A stretch of DNA of 64,000 nt. Source: Methanococcus maripaludis. GTDB lineage: Archaea > AGJL01 > Methanococci > Methanococcales > Methanococcaceae. A model generated the notes under the pieces. It saw nothing but the letters and a program-made list of their open reading frames with translations. It had not been told where the DNA came from and ran no database searches. Positions 54,797 through 64,000 of this stretch are shown one piece after another. Within the stretch, counting starts at the first letter, position 1. Each line of letters begins with the position of its first letter. A program made the position numbers and the translations under genes. Where the stretch lies: positions 124,001 to 188,000 of the forward strand of contig NZ_JACDUL010000004.1 in NCBI RefSeq assembly GCF_013760955.1, in the 5' to 3' direction.

Positions 54797-55711
54797 ATGG
54801 ATTTATTAACACTTTGGAATTTAGAGCGAGAAGAAGTTTTAAAAATTATTGAAAACGCCGAATACTTTAAGAAAAATAGATACGGTCATGATATCTTGAA
54901 AAACAAGAGTATTGCCTTGATTTTTGAGAGCCCGTCTACAAGAACCAGAATGAGTTTTGACCTTGCAGTACATGAACTTGGAGGGCACTCCTTGATGATG
55001 AATGAAGGAGAAATCCACCTTGGAAAAAAAGAAAGCATTGCTGATACCGCAAGAGTTATGAGCAGATTTGTTGATGCAATCGTTGCTAGAGTCAAAAGCC
55101 ACAAAACACTTGAAGATCTTGCAGAGTACGGCAGTGTTCCAGTAATCAATGCACTTTGCGATCTTGCACACCCTTGCCAGATTTTAGCAGACTTACTTAC
55201 GATGAAAGAAAACGGAAAAAACTTCAAAGGACTTAAATTAGCTTACTTTGGAGATGGAAACAACGTGTCAAACTCATTAATGATTGCGGGTGCAATTTTA
55301 GGAATGGATGTTGTTATTGCAACCCCTAGAAGCTATGAACCAAGCGGACTTTTCGTTAAAAAAGCCCTCGAAATAATTGCAAAGTACGGGGAAGGAAGTT
55401 TAACTTTAACTGACGATCCAGAAATCGCTGCAAAAGATGCAGATGTACTTTATACGGACGTATGGATCAGTATGAGTGACAAAAATAAAAATTTGGATGA
55501 AATCTTAAAAATATTCCCTAAATTCCAGATAAATGCTGAACTTTTATCAAAAGCAAAAGAAGATGCAATAGTACTCCACTGCCTTCCTGCAAATAGAGGA
55601 TTGGAAATTACTGATGAAGTAATTGATGGAAAACAGTCCAAAGTGTTCGATCAAGCTGAAAACAGATTACATGCTCAAAAAGCAGTTTTAAAATACATTT
55701 TTGAACACTAA
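54797..55711 (+). CDS. argF: Ornithine carbamoyltransferase
   Basis: 304 residues. [11 protein letters not shown] binds carbamoyl phosphate, HPCQILADL and the C-terminal [12 protein letters not shown] bind ornithine. It makes citrulline in arginine synthesis. The ATG at 54797 follows GTGGTGGTACT; upstream in-frame codons overlap the divergent methyltransferase promoter. Single gene. Confidence 0.95.
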   Translation: MDLLTLWNLEREEVLKIIENAEYFKKNRYGHDILKNKSIALIFESPSTRTRMSFDLAVHELGGHSLMMNEGEIHLGKKESIADTARVMSRFVDAIVARVKSHKTLEDLAEYGSVPVINALCDLAHPCQILADLLTMKENGKNFKGLKLAYFGDGNNVSNSLMIAGAILGMDVVIATPRSYEPSGLFVKKALEIIAKYGEGSLTLTDDPEIAAKDADVLYTDVWISMSDKNKNLDEILKIFPKFQINAELLSKAKEDAIVLHCLPANRGLEITDEVIDGKQSKVFDQAENRLHAQKAVLKYIFEH

Positions 55712-55729
55712 ATCATTTTCTTTTATTTT

Positions 55730-56620
55730 TTAATTTTCAATAGATTTAGGAAATTTACTTTTTTCGACTGTAACGATTATTACAGACATTAGAATTAAAA
55801 TACTCCCAAACCCAATTTTAACGCTCATTAATTCATTTAATAAAATTATACCAAGTATTATACTTACAATTGGTTCTAATGTGCTCAATATTGCCGTATT
55901 TGATGGGCCTATCAATTTTATTCCTTCTAAAAATGCAATTAATGCTAAAACTGTGCAAAATATAGAAATAATCCCTATTGATGCATAGCTTGAAAATGCC
56001 ATATTTAATGTTAAAGTGTTCGTAAATATGCCATAAATGAAAAGTAAAACTGATGAAAGAATTGATAAGTAAAATATGGTCACATACGAATCTATTTTCG
56101 AATATTTACATTTTCCAGCAGAAACGATGTATCCTGCATAAACCAAGCCGGATCCTGCTGCAAGCAATACCCCATAAATATCAAAACCTGCACAGTTTCC
56201 ACCAACTAAACAGTACATTCCTAAAAATGAAAAAATAAGTGCAAATGCCTTGTTTATTCCCATTTTTTCTTTAAAAATGCTTATCATTAATAATGTAACG
56301 GTTACGGGATAGATAAAGTGTAATGTTGTTGCAACTCCTGTAGGTATAGAATTATACGCTTCGTAAAGGAATACTGTGTTTAAAGCGTACAAAAATGCAC
56401 CGTAAAATAAAATTTCTACAAAATTATGTTTTGAAATTTTTAAGCTTATTTTTTTAAATTTTAAAAATACATATAAAATTAATCCTGCAATCAAAAAACG
56501 AAGCATTAATGTGGTAACTGCATTTGCCCCACCATCATATGCATATTTAGTTAAAAAAGGCATTATACCAAATGCAACGGATGAATACATTGTATATGCA
56601 GTTCCTTTTACTTTGTTCAT
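55730..56620 (-). CDS. EamA/DMT-family transporter
   Basis: About 296 residues with ten predicted transmembrane helices and two EamA repeats (first about 10-145, second 155-290). LMLRFLIAGLILYVF and LSTLEPIVSIILGIILLNE are typical. It probably exports amino acids or other metabolites. The ATG at 56620 is preceded by a weak GCGAGTTATACA site, so the start is less sure. Confidence 0.85.
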   Translation of the reverse strand: MNKVKGTAYTMYSSVAFGIMPFLTKYAYDGGANAVTTLMLRFLIAGLILYVFLKFKKISLKISKHNFVEILFYGAFLYALNTVFLYEAYNSIPTGVATTLHFIYPVTVTLLMISIFKEKMGINKAFALIFSFLGMYCLVGGNCAGFDIYGVLLAAGSGLVYAGYIVSAGKCKYSKIDSYVTIFYLSILSSVLLFIYGIFTNTLTLNMAFSSYASIGIISIFCTVLALIAFLEGIKLIGPSNTAILSTLEPIVSIILGIILLNELMSVKIGFGSILILMSVIIVTVEKSKFPKSIEN

Positions 56621-56695
56621 TGTATAACTCGCGAATATCATTTGAAACTAGTGATAAATCGCTTTAGGTATATAAATATTGCTAAGTTACATAAA

Positions 56696-57355
56696 TTATC
56701 GTTCAAATGCGCCATTTAACTTTTTTTCAATTTTCCACGAGATTATCGAGATTATTGACACCAATACCAAATATATGAGCCCGATTGTTAAATATATTTC
56801 AAAAGGTCTCGATGTTTTTGTGTAGATGAGCTGTCCTATCCTCGTAAGTTCAGTAATCGCAAGAACCGATATCAACGAACTTTCTTTTAGAATTGCTGAA
56901 AATGAATTTACGAGTGGGGGAATAGTTATTCTAAAAGCTTGTGGAAGTACAATATATATCATACTTTCAATTTTACTCATTCCAAGTGATTCTGCAGCCT
57001 CAAACTGCCCTACTGGAACGGATTGTATCGCAGCTCGTATTATTTCTGAAATATATGCCCCGCCATTTAGTGAAAGTCCAAGAACTGCTGCAAACGTACT
57101 TGACATTACAATTCCAATTGATGGCAGACCATAATATATGAAAAAAAGCTGAATTAAAAGAGGAGTTCCCCTAAAAACTTCAATGTATGCCATTAAAATC
57201 AGATTTAAAGTTTTTGAAAAATTCATTGCACGTATAGAACCAACTAAAACCGCGATAACAACGGCCAATAAAAACGACATTATTGTTATTTTAAGAGTAA
57301 CAAAAACAGCATCGATAATGAAAGGAATATTGTTATAAACAATGTAAAATTTCAT
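56696..57355 (-). CDS. Amino acid ABC transporter permease, HisM/GlnP type
   Basis: 219 residues with five hydrophobic segments. GTPLLIQLFFIYYGLP at 80-95 and EAAESLGMSKIESMIYIVLPQAFRITIPPL, the EAA cytoplasmic loop, identify a polar amino acid permease. Start ATG follows TTTGGTGTTTTT, 34 bases after the binding-protein gene. No ATPase gene is in the operon or anywhere in the window. Confidence 0.92.
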   Translation of the reverse strand: MKFYIVYNNIPFIIDAVFVTLKITIMSFLLAVVIAVLVGSIRAMNFSKTLNLILMAYIEVFRGTPLLIQLFFIYYGLPSIGIVMSSTFAAVLGLSLNGGAYISEIIRAAIQSVPVGQFEAAESLGMSKIESMIYIVLPQAFRITIPPLVNSFSAILKESSLISVLAITELTRIGQLIYTKTSRPFEIYLTIGLIYLVLVSIISIISWKIEKKLNGAFER

Positions 57356-57389
57356 AAAAACACCAAAATTAGTTTAAAAGTTTAGAAAA

Positions 57390-58184
57390 TTATTCTAAAC
57401 TTAACCATTTGTCTTGGATTTCATCGTACTTTCCATTTTCTTTTATGTTTGAAAGTGCTTCGTTTAATTTAGCAGTCAGTTCTTCAGCACCTTCTTTTTG
57501 AACCATTACAATTTCTGCAGAAGCTACTGGGGTATCGAGAACTTTTAAATCAGGATATTTTGAAATTTCAGATAATGCGTATGTGTATCCCACAACAACT
57601 GCGTCAGACCTATTATTTTGAAGATCAATCATTGCTTCAGGATTGTAATTATATCTTTTTATTTCTTGTATTCCTGAAAGTGCATCAACTGCCTGTTCAC
57701 TACCTGAACCAAGCTGTACACCAACTATTTTTCCAGATAAATCTGAAACACTGTTAATTTCATTGTTATCATTTCTTACAACAATTACATCGTTTAATTC
57801 GTAGTAAACGTCACTCATTTCTACATTTTCGACAGATGCTTCTTTTTTGGACATACAAGTGATTAACGTATCGTAATCTCCTTTTGAAAGCCCGCCTAAA
57901 AGTGCTTGCCATTCAGCATCGATAATTTCAACTTCAACACCCAATTCTTCACCGAGTGCTTTTGCGAGATCTACATCAAAACCTTCGATTTCACCAGTTG
58001 TTTCATTTCTTGATTCGAATGGCGGCCAAGCAGCACAAAGACCTACTTTTAATACGCCATTTTCTTCAACATTTTTCCATGAAATGTCATCTGTAGTTTG
58101 AGCTTCAGAACTGGAAATACAGCCTGAAGACATTAAAACTGTTCCAATAATTCCGATAATAAGGATTAAAAGTTTGTTATTCAT
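57390..58184 (-). CDS. Amino acid ABC transporter substrate-binding lipoprotein
   Basis: 264 residues. A signal peptide ends in the lipobox (LMSSGC), so the mature protein is lipid anchored outside. VGLCAAWPPFESRNETTGEIEGFDVDLAKALGEELG in outline is the SBP family 3 start, and a tail VKLNEAL/KYDEIQDKWL follows. It captures polar amino acids for the permease at 56696. The ATG at 58184 follows GGAGTGGATTAC. Confidence 0.92.
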   Translation of the reverse strand: MNNKLLILIIGIIGTVLMSSGCISSSEAQTTDDISWKNVEENGVLKVGLCAAWPPFESRNETTGEIEGFDVDLAKALGEELGVEVEIIDAEWQALLGGLSKGDYDTLITCMSKKEASVENVEMSDVYYELNDVIVVRNDNNEINSVSDLSGKIVGVQLGSGSEQAVDALSGIQEIKRYNYNPEAMIDLQNNRSDAVVVGYTYALSEISKYPDLKVLDTPVASAEIVMVQKEGAEELTAKLNEALSNIKENGKYDEIQDKWLSLE

Positions 58185-58353
58185 GTAATCCACTCCAAAT
58201 ATTCAGTTTAGAAATATTCACTTTAATATAGATATTAAAATATATATTAGTTGTTGAAAGATTATCTAATAGTTAAAGTATATTATAAATTTATTAATAA
58301 CAAATAAAATAAAAAAATACGGATTGATAAAATTTAAAAAAGTAAAAATAAGA

Positions 58354-58902
58354 TTAAATAAATTTTTTTAAGTGTTTAAGAGAATCTTCAATATTTTCTT
58401 CATCTATTGCAGTACAGTTAATTACTATTTCATTTTCTTTGAGGATTTTTAGGATTTCATCCATAAATATTCCTTTTTCGGGAACCATTTCTAATTTTTC
58501 AAGTTTTTCGGCCATGTTTCCATTGCTAGAATATCCGCCCCATTCTTTTGAAGAACATGTTTCGTTTATTCCACAACTGGGGCTTTTGTCAATCCCCACC
58601 AAAAGAGATACTTCGTATCCGTTTTTTACATAATCAAGAACCTGTTCTAAAATCGGTTGAACTAGTTTTCTAGTTACATTTCTAAAATGAGGGGTATCAA
58701 ACTGCTCTTTAACATGTCCCCATCTTTTTATACCGTAAATTGCCATTTCAGGACAGGGTAACTGGATAATTCCAAAACCTTCGTCCATCAGGTAACATAT
58801 AACTTCCCTTAAGGCACCGCCATACTCAGAAAGACCTTCAACTTTTGAATTGCAGTTTAAAATACAGTGTGCAACAAGTGCTATTTTCTTGTTCCTATCC
58901 AT
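58354..58902 (-). CDS. TudS-related putative desulfidase (DUF523-like)
   Basis: 182 residues. Three conserved cysteine regions resemble TudS thiouracil desulfidases, which use a 4Fe-4S cluster: ALVAHCILNCNSKV (C13, C17), QLPCPE and KSPSCGINETCSS. The KRWGH and PSCG motifs match the CD3072-type branch. It may remove sulfur from thiolated nucleobases or another substrate. Start ATG follows GTTGATATA, nine bases after hisB on the other side of the operon direction (hisB lies downstream). Confidence 0.75.
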   Translation of the reverse strand: MDRNKKIALVAHCILNCNSKVEGLSEYGGALREVICYLMDEGFGIIQLPCPEMAIYGIKRWGHVKEQFDTPHFRNVTRKLVQPILEQVLDYVKNGYEVSLLVGIDKSPSCGINETCSSKEWGGYSSNGNMAEKLEKLEMVPEKGIFMDEILKILKENEIVINCTAIDEENIEDSLKHLKKFI

Positions 58903-58911
58903 TATATCAAC

Positions 58912-59484
58912 TTAAATTACGCCTTTTGTACTAACAATTCCTTTTCTTTCGTCTATCTGTGTTGCCATGTCCATTGCAACCCCGAATGCTTTAAAGAGAG
59001 CTTCGACTTTGTGGTGTTCGTTTTCACCAGTAACTTCAAAGTGTAAGTTTATTTTTGCATTGTTTGAGAACGATTCAAAGAAGTGTACTACATTTTCAGT
59101 TGAAAAATTACCTATTTTTTCAGTGCTTGGAGTGTAATCCCCAACAACATAAGGTCTTCCACCAATATCAACGGATACTGATGCTTTTGCTTCGTCCATT
59201 GGAATTATTGCCCAACCAAATCTTTTGATGTTCTTTTTTTCCATGTTTTCAAAAGCTTTTCCAAGAACAATTCCAACATCTTCTACGGTGTGGTGATCAT
59301 CAATTTCCAAATCTCCTAAAACATCCAATTTTAAATCGAATGCTCCGTGTTTTGCAAATGAAGATAAAACATGGTCAAAAAAGGCAATCCCTGTCGTTAT
59401 TGCATATTTTCCGGTTCCGTCAATATTGAGTTCAAGGTGTATTTTCGTTTCGTTTGTATCCCTTGTTACTTTGAAGGCTCTCAT
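58912..59484 (-). CDS. hisB: Imidazoleglycerol-phosphate dehydratase
   Basis: 190 residues, monofunctional. [17 protein letters not shown] and [14 protein letters not shown] supply the two manganese His clusters; [15 protein letters not shown] supplies the third. It catalyses the sixth step of histidine synthesis. Start ATG follows AGGGGATATT. It lies nine bases upstream of the TudS-like gene on the same strand, so both are probably in one message. Confidence 0.95.
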   Translation of the reverse strand: MRAFKVTRDTNETKIHLELNIDGTGKYAITTGIAFFDHVLSSFAKHGAFDLKLDVLGDLEIDDHHTVEDVGIVLGKAFENMEKKNIKRFGWAIIPMDEAKASVSVDIGGRPYVVGDYTPSTEKIGNFSTENVVHFFESFSNNAKINLHFEVTGENEHHKVEALFKAFGVAMDMATQIDERKGIVSTKGVI

Positions 59485-59602
59485 AATATCCCCTGATTTT
59501 TTGGCTAATAATATATTACGTCGCGTTATTTATATTTTAATCATTATTCTTACTTTTAAATGTTGCAGATTTTTTCTAAATTATTAAATATTTTAAGTAA
59601 AT

Positions 59603-60898
59603 TTACCGTTTTAACTGTTTACCGACAATTTCATCAACTTTTTCCAAAAATTCATTTAAATAATTTTTCTGTATCGCTGCACCTGATGCAATGTTGTGTC
59701 CGCCACCATCTCCACCAAATTCTCTTGAAATTGCCATTGCTTCTGAAAGAGTTAGTCCGCACTCGACAAGTTCCTTGCTCCCTCTTGAAGAAACCTTATA
59801 AATTTCGCCCTGTTCATTAAATCCAAGCACGGGCTTATCTTTTACCATTAATGCTGCAATTATTCCAGTTTTTCCCTTTTCCCCGATAAAGTATTCAATA
59901 TTATCCATTGAATTTAATTTTACGTTTTTTAACTCTTCAATTAGTTCTTCTTTGTATTCAACGTACAGTTTTTCACCATGTTTGATGCATTCGTCATCTC
60001 CAAGCAAAATTCCAATTCCAACTGCAGTCATCTCTTTTCTGCCGCAAGCATTCAAAACTTCTGAGAGGTAAAATGCATCATTTATCTTATTATTTATTTC
60101 GTACCTATCAACCATTAATTCGTCATTTTTGTTAAATTTTTCAAAACATTTGAGCAAATTTTCTGCTTCATTTACACTCATTCCTTTTTTTTCAGGATTT
60201 AATTCTAATCCCTCAAGAATCTCTTTTATTTTATCAATACTGCTTAATTCTCGAATATATGGTTGAGTTGAATAGTATATGGACCTTGAAATTGGTAAAT
60301 TATAGCAATTGTAAACGATATCTTTTATAACGCTTAAATAACGGTATTTTCTTGCTTCATTTAGTATATACTTATTCAATCCTATAAACGGCAAGTGCTG
60401 CATGTCTCCAATTGCTCCAACAATTGCAATAGGCGCTAAATCATAATATTCAAACAATCTTGCAATTAAATAACATACTCCGCTTGCAGAAATCTCTTTT
60501 GCACCATTTGCTCCAAAAATGTGTGGATTTAACTGTAAAATATTTCCAATTTCAGTTTCTGCAATTTCTGGAGGATGGTGGTCAAGAATTACGGCGTTAA
60601 ATCCAAGTTTATCCATCAAATCAATCTGGCCACTCCCCATATCACAAAATATAAACATTTTATCGTTTTCTTTTGCAAGCTCTTCGATAGATTCTTTTGA
60701 TAAATGCTCCAAGATAGTCATGTGTGCATTTTTATTTAACCTAATAAGTGTTTTTAGCACAATTGCACCAGATGTAAGCCCGTCTGGATCGTGATGGGTG
60801 ACAACTCTTATCAGTCCATCACAATTTTCAATTTTTTCTTTTATTTTTCCAGTAATCTGATTAAATTTAGAAATATCTTCAATAGGCAGTATATCCAT
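59603..60898 (-). CDS. RecJ-like DHH-family single-strand exonuclease/phosphoesterase
   Basis: 431 residues. THHDPDGLTSGAIVL is motif I, FCDMGSG motif II, ILDHHPPE the DHH motif and GAIGDM motif IV. The C-terminal DHHA1 domain ends in GGDGGGHNIASGAAI. Archaeal RecJ-like proteins (GAN/RecJ family, related to Cdc45) act on single-stranded DNA or RNA with the replisome. The ATG at 60898 follows GTGATTTTC. Single gene. Confidence 0.9.
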   Translation of the reverse strand: MDILPIEDISKFNQITGKIKEKIENCDGLIRVVTHHDPDGLTSGAIVLKTLIRLNKNAHMTILEHLSKESIEELAKENDKMFIFCDMGSGQIDLMDKLGFNAVILDHHPPEIAETEIGNILQLNPHIFGANGAKEISASGVCYLIARLFEYYDLAPIAIVGAIGDMQHLPFIGLNKYILNEARKYRYLSVIKDIVYNCYNLPISRSIYYSTQPYIRELSSIDKIKEILEGLELNPEKKGMSVNEAENLLKCFEKFNKNDELMVDRYEINNKINDAFYLSEVLNACGRKEMTAVGIGILLGDDECIKHGEKLYVEYKEELIEELKNVKLNSMDNIEYFIGEKGKTGIIAALMVKDKPVLGFNEQGEIYKVSSRGSKELVECGLTLSEAMAISREFGGDGGGHNIASGAAIQKNYLNEFLEKVDEIVGKQLKR

Positions 60899-60958
60899 GA
60901 AAATCACATTAAAACAGTTTTACATTTAATATATTTTCCAAAATTAAAAAAGTATGGG

Positions 60959-61570
60959 TTAACATCCGGTATATGTTGATTTTTCAACAACTGGACCACC
61001 AGGTATAAGCTCTTCGAACACTTGTGCCTGAAAAGACTTTATTTTAACGTCGTAATCAATCCATGCCGTTACAGGAAGTCCTGCTTTTAAACAGAGGTTC
61101 GATAAAAACTGTTTTGTATCCCAGTTATATTCTGTAGCCACCTGCGGAAGTAGTAGCCCCCGGTAAGGTCCAAATTCAATAATAAGCCCATCTCTTCCAA
61201 CCTTTAGTTTTTCCAAATATTCCATTGGATCTTGAACTTCAACGTCTTCAGGAGTCGTTAAAACGCTAACTTCAATTATCGTGTTTTTAAGTTCTGCATG
61301 CTTCAAAGGTTGAAATCTTGGGTCATGGACTGCAGCACTTATCGATGTTTCCTTTATTGCATCTATAAGTGACATTATAGGCTCAGGAATTCCAATGCAT
61401 CCCCTTAAATCATGTTCTGGATGCGTATGTAGTGATACAAAAATTCCTAAAACATTGTTAAATTTATCGGGATACTTTTGAATATCCGGCTCTTCACCTT
61501 TTAAATATTGTTCGAGCATATTTCGAGCATATTTAATTATTAAAGTCCCCTCTTCAAGATTTAATTTCAA
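60959..61570 (-). CDS. AMMECR1-family protein
   Basis: About 203 residues. LRGCIGIPEPIMSLIDAI holds the strictly conserved RGCIG motif. Blocks typical of the family are HDPRFQPL, IEVSVLTTPE and RGLLLPQVATEYNWDTKQFL. It belongs to the AmmeMemoRadiSam module, whose Radical SAM member begins at the window end (63552). The reaction is unknown. The TTG at 61570 follows GGAGGGGTCTAAA; an earlier TTG at 61585 precedes that site. Confidence 0.88.
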   Translation of the reverse strand: MKLNLEEGTLIIKYARNMLEQYLKGEEPDIQKYPDKFNNVLGIFVSLHTHPEHDLRGCIGIPEPIMSLIDAIKETSISAAVHDPRFQPLKHAELKNTIIEVSVLTTPEDVEVQDPMEYLEKLKVGRDGLIIEFGPYRGLLLPQVATEYNWDTKQFLSNLCLKAGLPVTAWIDYDVKIKSFQAQVFEELIPGGPVVEKSTYTGC

Positions 61571-61673
61571 TTTAGACCCCTCCAAATAATAATCCCAAAA
61601 ATGATAAATTCCATTAATTAATTTATTTAATTGATAATTTTTAAATATATCTAAAATCTTAAAAAAATAAAAA

Positions 61674-63524
61674 TTAGCATTCGTAAATGATTTTTCCAGT
61701 ATCTTTTGACTTTTTAAACGGAAGTTCTTCTTTTTTGAGTGTTTCTATGAATTTAATTATATCTTCGTCGTATAATTTTTCTTTAGGAATTAAAAGGTCG
61801 TAATTTTCATCCGCAATTGGGAGAAATTCTAAACCATAATGGTCAGAAATCGTACTTATTCCAAGGCCGATCTGGGCCTTACCCATTGAAACTGCTGCGC
61901 CAACTGCGGAATGAGTTTTTGCTTCGATATCGTACCCATTTAATGAATTTTTATCGATATTATTTTCTTTTAAAAATTTATCAAAGAGTATTCTTGTTCC
62001 AGAACCTTTATTTCGATTAATTATTTTATAATCCCGAATTTTTTCGATCAAATCTTCCATTGAGTTTATTCCAAGCTCCTTTTTAAACATGAAACCCTGT
62101 TCACGAACATAACCTCTGACTAAAACAGCATCAGTTACATTGTATTTTTTTAGATATGAAATATTATATTCTCCAGTATTGTCTAACAGGTGAATTCCGG
62201 CAAGATCTGCTTCTTTTCTTTTTACTGCCATTATTCCACCAAGAGATCCAGTATTTACAGTTCTTGCAAGAATTTGACCTTTTCGTAAAATCCTATCGAT
62301 TCCAACACAGTGGCTTCCAATAATATTAAGTCCAATTCGAATATCACCAAACATATGAACATCAAATATCTCATCTTCAACAATTTCCCTGTTTTCTGGA
62401 ATTATAATATATCCATCAGCATATGCAAGTGATGTTATTGCCTCACTTCCTTTTAAAACAGGATATGCGCCGTAACCATCTTTTCCCCGAATTATCGAAA
62501 CTGGAAGGTATTCTTCCCTTCCTTTAGCAGACATATATCTATTATAAACTTGTGCCCGCATTGTTTTTCCTTTTTCATTGAATAATACATCAAAAATAGT
62601 TAAACATGATGTTGGGTAGCCTGGAAGGCCTACAACCAATTTTTTACCAATTCTTCCGATAATTGTTGGTTTTCCGGGCTTTATTTTTATTCCATGTACC
62701 AAAATTTCCCCGCCAAGCTCTTCGATTGCAGTGCTCGTTAAATCACCGACCCCTGCAGAAGTCCCACCACTTAAAAGAATTACATCTTCATTCATTGCTT
62801 TCTTTAGTTTTTCCATTAAATCTTCTTTATTATCTCGCACAATTCCATAAAAATTAAAATTCCAGCCTTTTTCTAAAATGGATGATGCTATCGTATAGGT
62901 ATTCACGTCGTAAATTTTGTATGGTTCTAATTCATCTTCTGGACTTATCAATTCATTTCCAGTTGATAAAAGCCCAATACTTGGATTTTTAAATACTTTC
63001 AACTTGTTTTTACCTACTGCGGATATTGCACCGATATCTCTTGGAGAAATAACCGTATTTTTTCTCATTATGAGTTCTCCAACCATTATATCGTTTCCAC
63101 ATGGCTGAATATTTTCATGAGGAGAAACTGCTTTGTAGAGTTTTACAGAATTTTCTTCAATTTCTGCAAATTCAACCATAACTACCGCATCTGCACCTTT
63201 CGGAAGAGGGGCTCCTGTCGCAATCTCCATACACTGCCCTGAAACTAATTCTAATTCAGAATTTCCTCCTGCACGTATTTTATCAATTATTTCAAGCGTT
63301 ACGGGCTTATCTTCTTCTGCCTCATAAGTATCTTTTGCTCTTACCGCATAGCCATCCATCCTTGAACGATCAAATGGAGGAACGTCTACATTTGAAACTA
63401 TATCTTCTGCAAGTATTCTTCCAGGAAGTTCAAAAAGACTTACTTCTTCCGTGCTTAATTCATCTAAAAGAGTTTTTACAACTTCTTTGGCATGCTCAAT
63501 TGTGCAAAGTTCTAGGTATCTCAA
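61674..63524 (-). CDS. moeA: Molybdopterin molybdenumtransferase MoeA with C-terminal PBP-like domain
   Basis: 616 residues. Residues 1-400 are Moe[56 protein letters not shown] and [16 protein letters not shown]. It inserts Mo/W into molybdopterin-AMP. Residues 410-616 form a periplasmic-binding-protein-like domain ([53 protein letters not shown]), as in many archaeal MoeA fusions; it probably binds molybdate, tungstate or a ligand. A TTG start follows GGTGATATT. Complements mobA and moaA elsewhere in the window. Confidence 0.92.
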   Translation of the reverse strand: MRYLELCTIEHAKEVVKTLLDELSTEEVSLFELPGRILAEDIVSNVDVPPFDRSRMDGYAVRAKDTYEAEEDKPVTLEIIDKIRAGGNSELELVSGQCMEIATGAPLPKGADAVVMVEFAEIEENSVKLYKAVSPHENIQPCGNDIMVGELIMRKNTVISPRDIGAISAVGKNKLKVFKNPSIGLLSTGNELISPEDELEPYKIYDVNTYTIASSILEKGWNFNFYGIVRDNKEDLMEKLKKAMNEDVILLSGGTSAGVGDLTSTAIEELGGEILVHGIKIKPGKPTIIGRIGKKLVVGLPGYPTSCLTIFDVLFNEKGKTMRAQVYNRYMSAKGREEYLPVSIIRGKDGYGAYPVLKGSEAITSLAYADGYIIIPENREIVEDEIFDVHMFGDIRIGLNIIGSHCVGIDRILRKGQILARTVNTGSLGGIMAVKRKEADLAGIHLLDNTGEYNISYLKKYNVTDAVLVRGYVREQGFMFKKELGINSMEDLIEKIRDYKIINRNKGSGTRILFDKFLKENNIDKNSLNGYDIEAKTHSAVGAAVSMGKAQIGLGISTISDHYGLEFLPIADENYDLLIPKEKLYDEDIIKFIETLKKEELPFKKSKDTGKIIYEC

Positions 63525-63551
63525 AATATCACCTAAATAATTAAAAATAAT

Positions 63552-64000
63552 TTAAAGTATTAAATCTAAGTCTCTACCACATTTTGGACATTTTGGTGTT
63601 TTTGATGATGTATCAATATGTAATTCTGGTTTTTGATATCCAAAACGGTCTACAACAATAGATTTGCATTCCGGACAGTAAGTGTTGTATCCTGCACCAA
63701 ATGGAACGTTTCCCGCATAAACATAATGCAATCCTGCATTTAACGCCATGTCTCTTGATTTTTTAATTGTATCCATGCTGGTAGATGGTACAGATGTTAG
63801 TTTGTAGTGTGGATAAAATGCAGTAAAATGAAGTGGAGTTTCTACCCCAAGTTCATCTTTTACAAAATTAATTATGAATTCAATATCTTTTGGATTATCA
63901 TTATATGTTGGAACGATTAAATTTGTAATTTCAACGTGTATTCCGAGTTTTTTTGCTAAAATACACGTTTCAAGAACAGGTTCCAATTCTGCAAGGCATA
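63552..64000 (-). CDS. AmmeMemoRadiSam system radical SAM enzyme, 5' end beyond window
   Basis: Only the C-terminal ~149 residues are in the window; the frame runs open past 64000. Visible parts are PLHFTAFYPHYKLTSVPST, GLHYVYAGNVP, then the C-terminal knuckles YCPECKSIVVDRFGY and PKCPKCGRDL. These match the PflA-like radical SAM enzymes that pair with AMMECR1 and Memo. The CX3CX2C site lies outside. AMMECR1 is at 60959 with moeA between them. Confidence 0.87.
   Translation of the reverse strand, partial: CLAELEPVLETCILAKKLGIHVEITNLIVPTYNDNPKDIEFIINFVKDELGVETPLHFTAFYPHYKLTSVPSTSMDTIKKSRDMALNAGLHYVYAGNVPFGAGYNTYCPECKSIVVDRFGYQKPELHIDTSSKTPKCPKCGRDLDLIL

Noticed and set aside
1-64000. tRNA or rRNA genes, CRISPR arrays and insertion sequences
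   Set aside because: Intergenic spacers were read on both strands; none shows a cloverleaf, spaced direct repeats, or terminal inverted repeats with a transposase.

Overview
The window is a stretch of a low-GC methanogenic archaeal chromosome from the genus Methanococcus, most likely the M. maripaludis group. This rests on gene content and sequence: NrpR, SepSecS, the archaellin peptidase FlaK, MptE, MfnD, methanogenesis marker 15, an archaeosine tRNA-guanine transglycosylase and a Methanococcus-type S-layer paralogue. Ribosome binding sites are of the GGTGA type, TTG and GTG starts are frequent, and promoters are TATA boxes. Several CDS starts below are set at a codon just downstream of such a site rather than at the longest reading frame.

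Layout. 1-5000: a candidate structured RNA, an iron-sulfur flavoprotein, a lipoprotein acetolactate decarboxylase, a tiny Trm112-like protein, ThpR, an MBL protein and tgtA. 5100-12000: pth2, methanogenesis marker 15, the nitrogen repressor nrpR, rlmE, the aIF1A-rio1-KH cluster and pyrF. 12000-18000: two class III signal peptide (pilin-like) proteins, cobalt-precorrin-6A reductase, a degenerate phosphoglycerate mutase homologue and the fibrillarin/Nop5 pair. 18000-24500: SepSecS with an uncharacterised partner, a minD operon, a glycosyltransferase, a B12-binding-type radical SAM protein, a C/D box sRNA and a small membrane protein. 24500-36200: diphthine synthase, an antiporter, a DNA glycosylase, a UspA protein, a second C/D box sRNA, valS, azlCD, NrdG-like, two pterin genes, chorismate mutase, eS17, dapA, a GatC-like protein and the 39-codon ribosomal protein eL41.

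36200-39350 is the most unusual part. A 754-base gap with a perfect 14-bp palindrome precedes a two-gene cassette: a SAM methyltransferase and a fusion of an AmmeMemoRadiSam-like radical SAM enzyme to a metal-chelate-binding-protein fold. Its arginine codons (CGT, CGC, CGA) differ from the AGA-rich neighbours, which suggests lateral transfer.

39450-51000: mobA, an FKBP isomerase, moaA, a cupin, an S-layer paralogue, a regulator/thioesterase/acyl-CoA ligase operon, a KH/PP-loop-like protein, mfnD, DUF2124, a CMD-family protein and taw2. 51000-64000: a DJ-1/PfpI protein, small unknowns, a TatD-like hydrolase, flaK, a methyltransferase, argF, an EamA transporter, an amino acid ABC permease and binding protein without an ATPase, a TudS-like protein, hisB, a RecJ-like DHH protein, AMMECR1, a moeA fusion, and the 3' part of an AmmeMemoRadiSam radical SAM gene cut by the window edge.

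Recurring themes are RNA modification and RNP assembly, cofactor synthesis (molybdopterin, methanofuran, methanopterin, corrinoid), cell-surface assembly, and uncharacterised radical SAM chemistry. No tRNA, rRNA, CRISPR array or insertion sequence was recognised.
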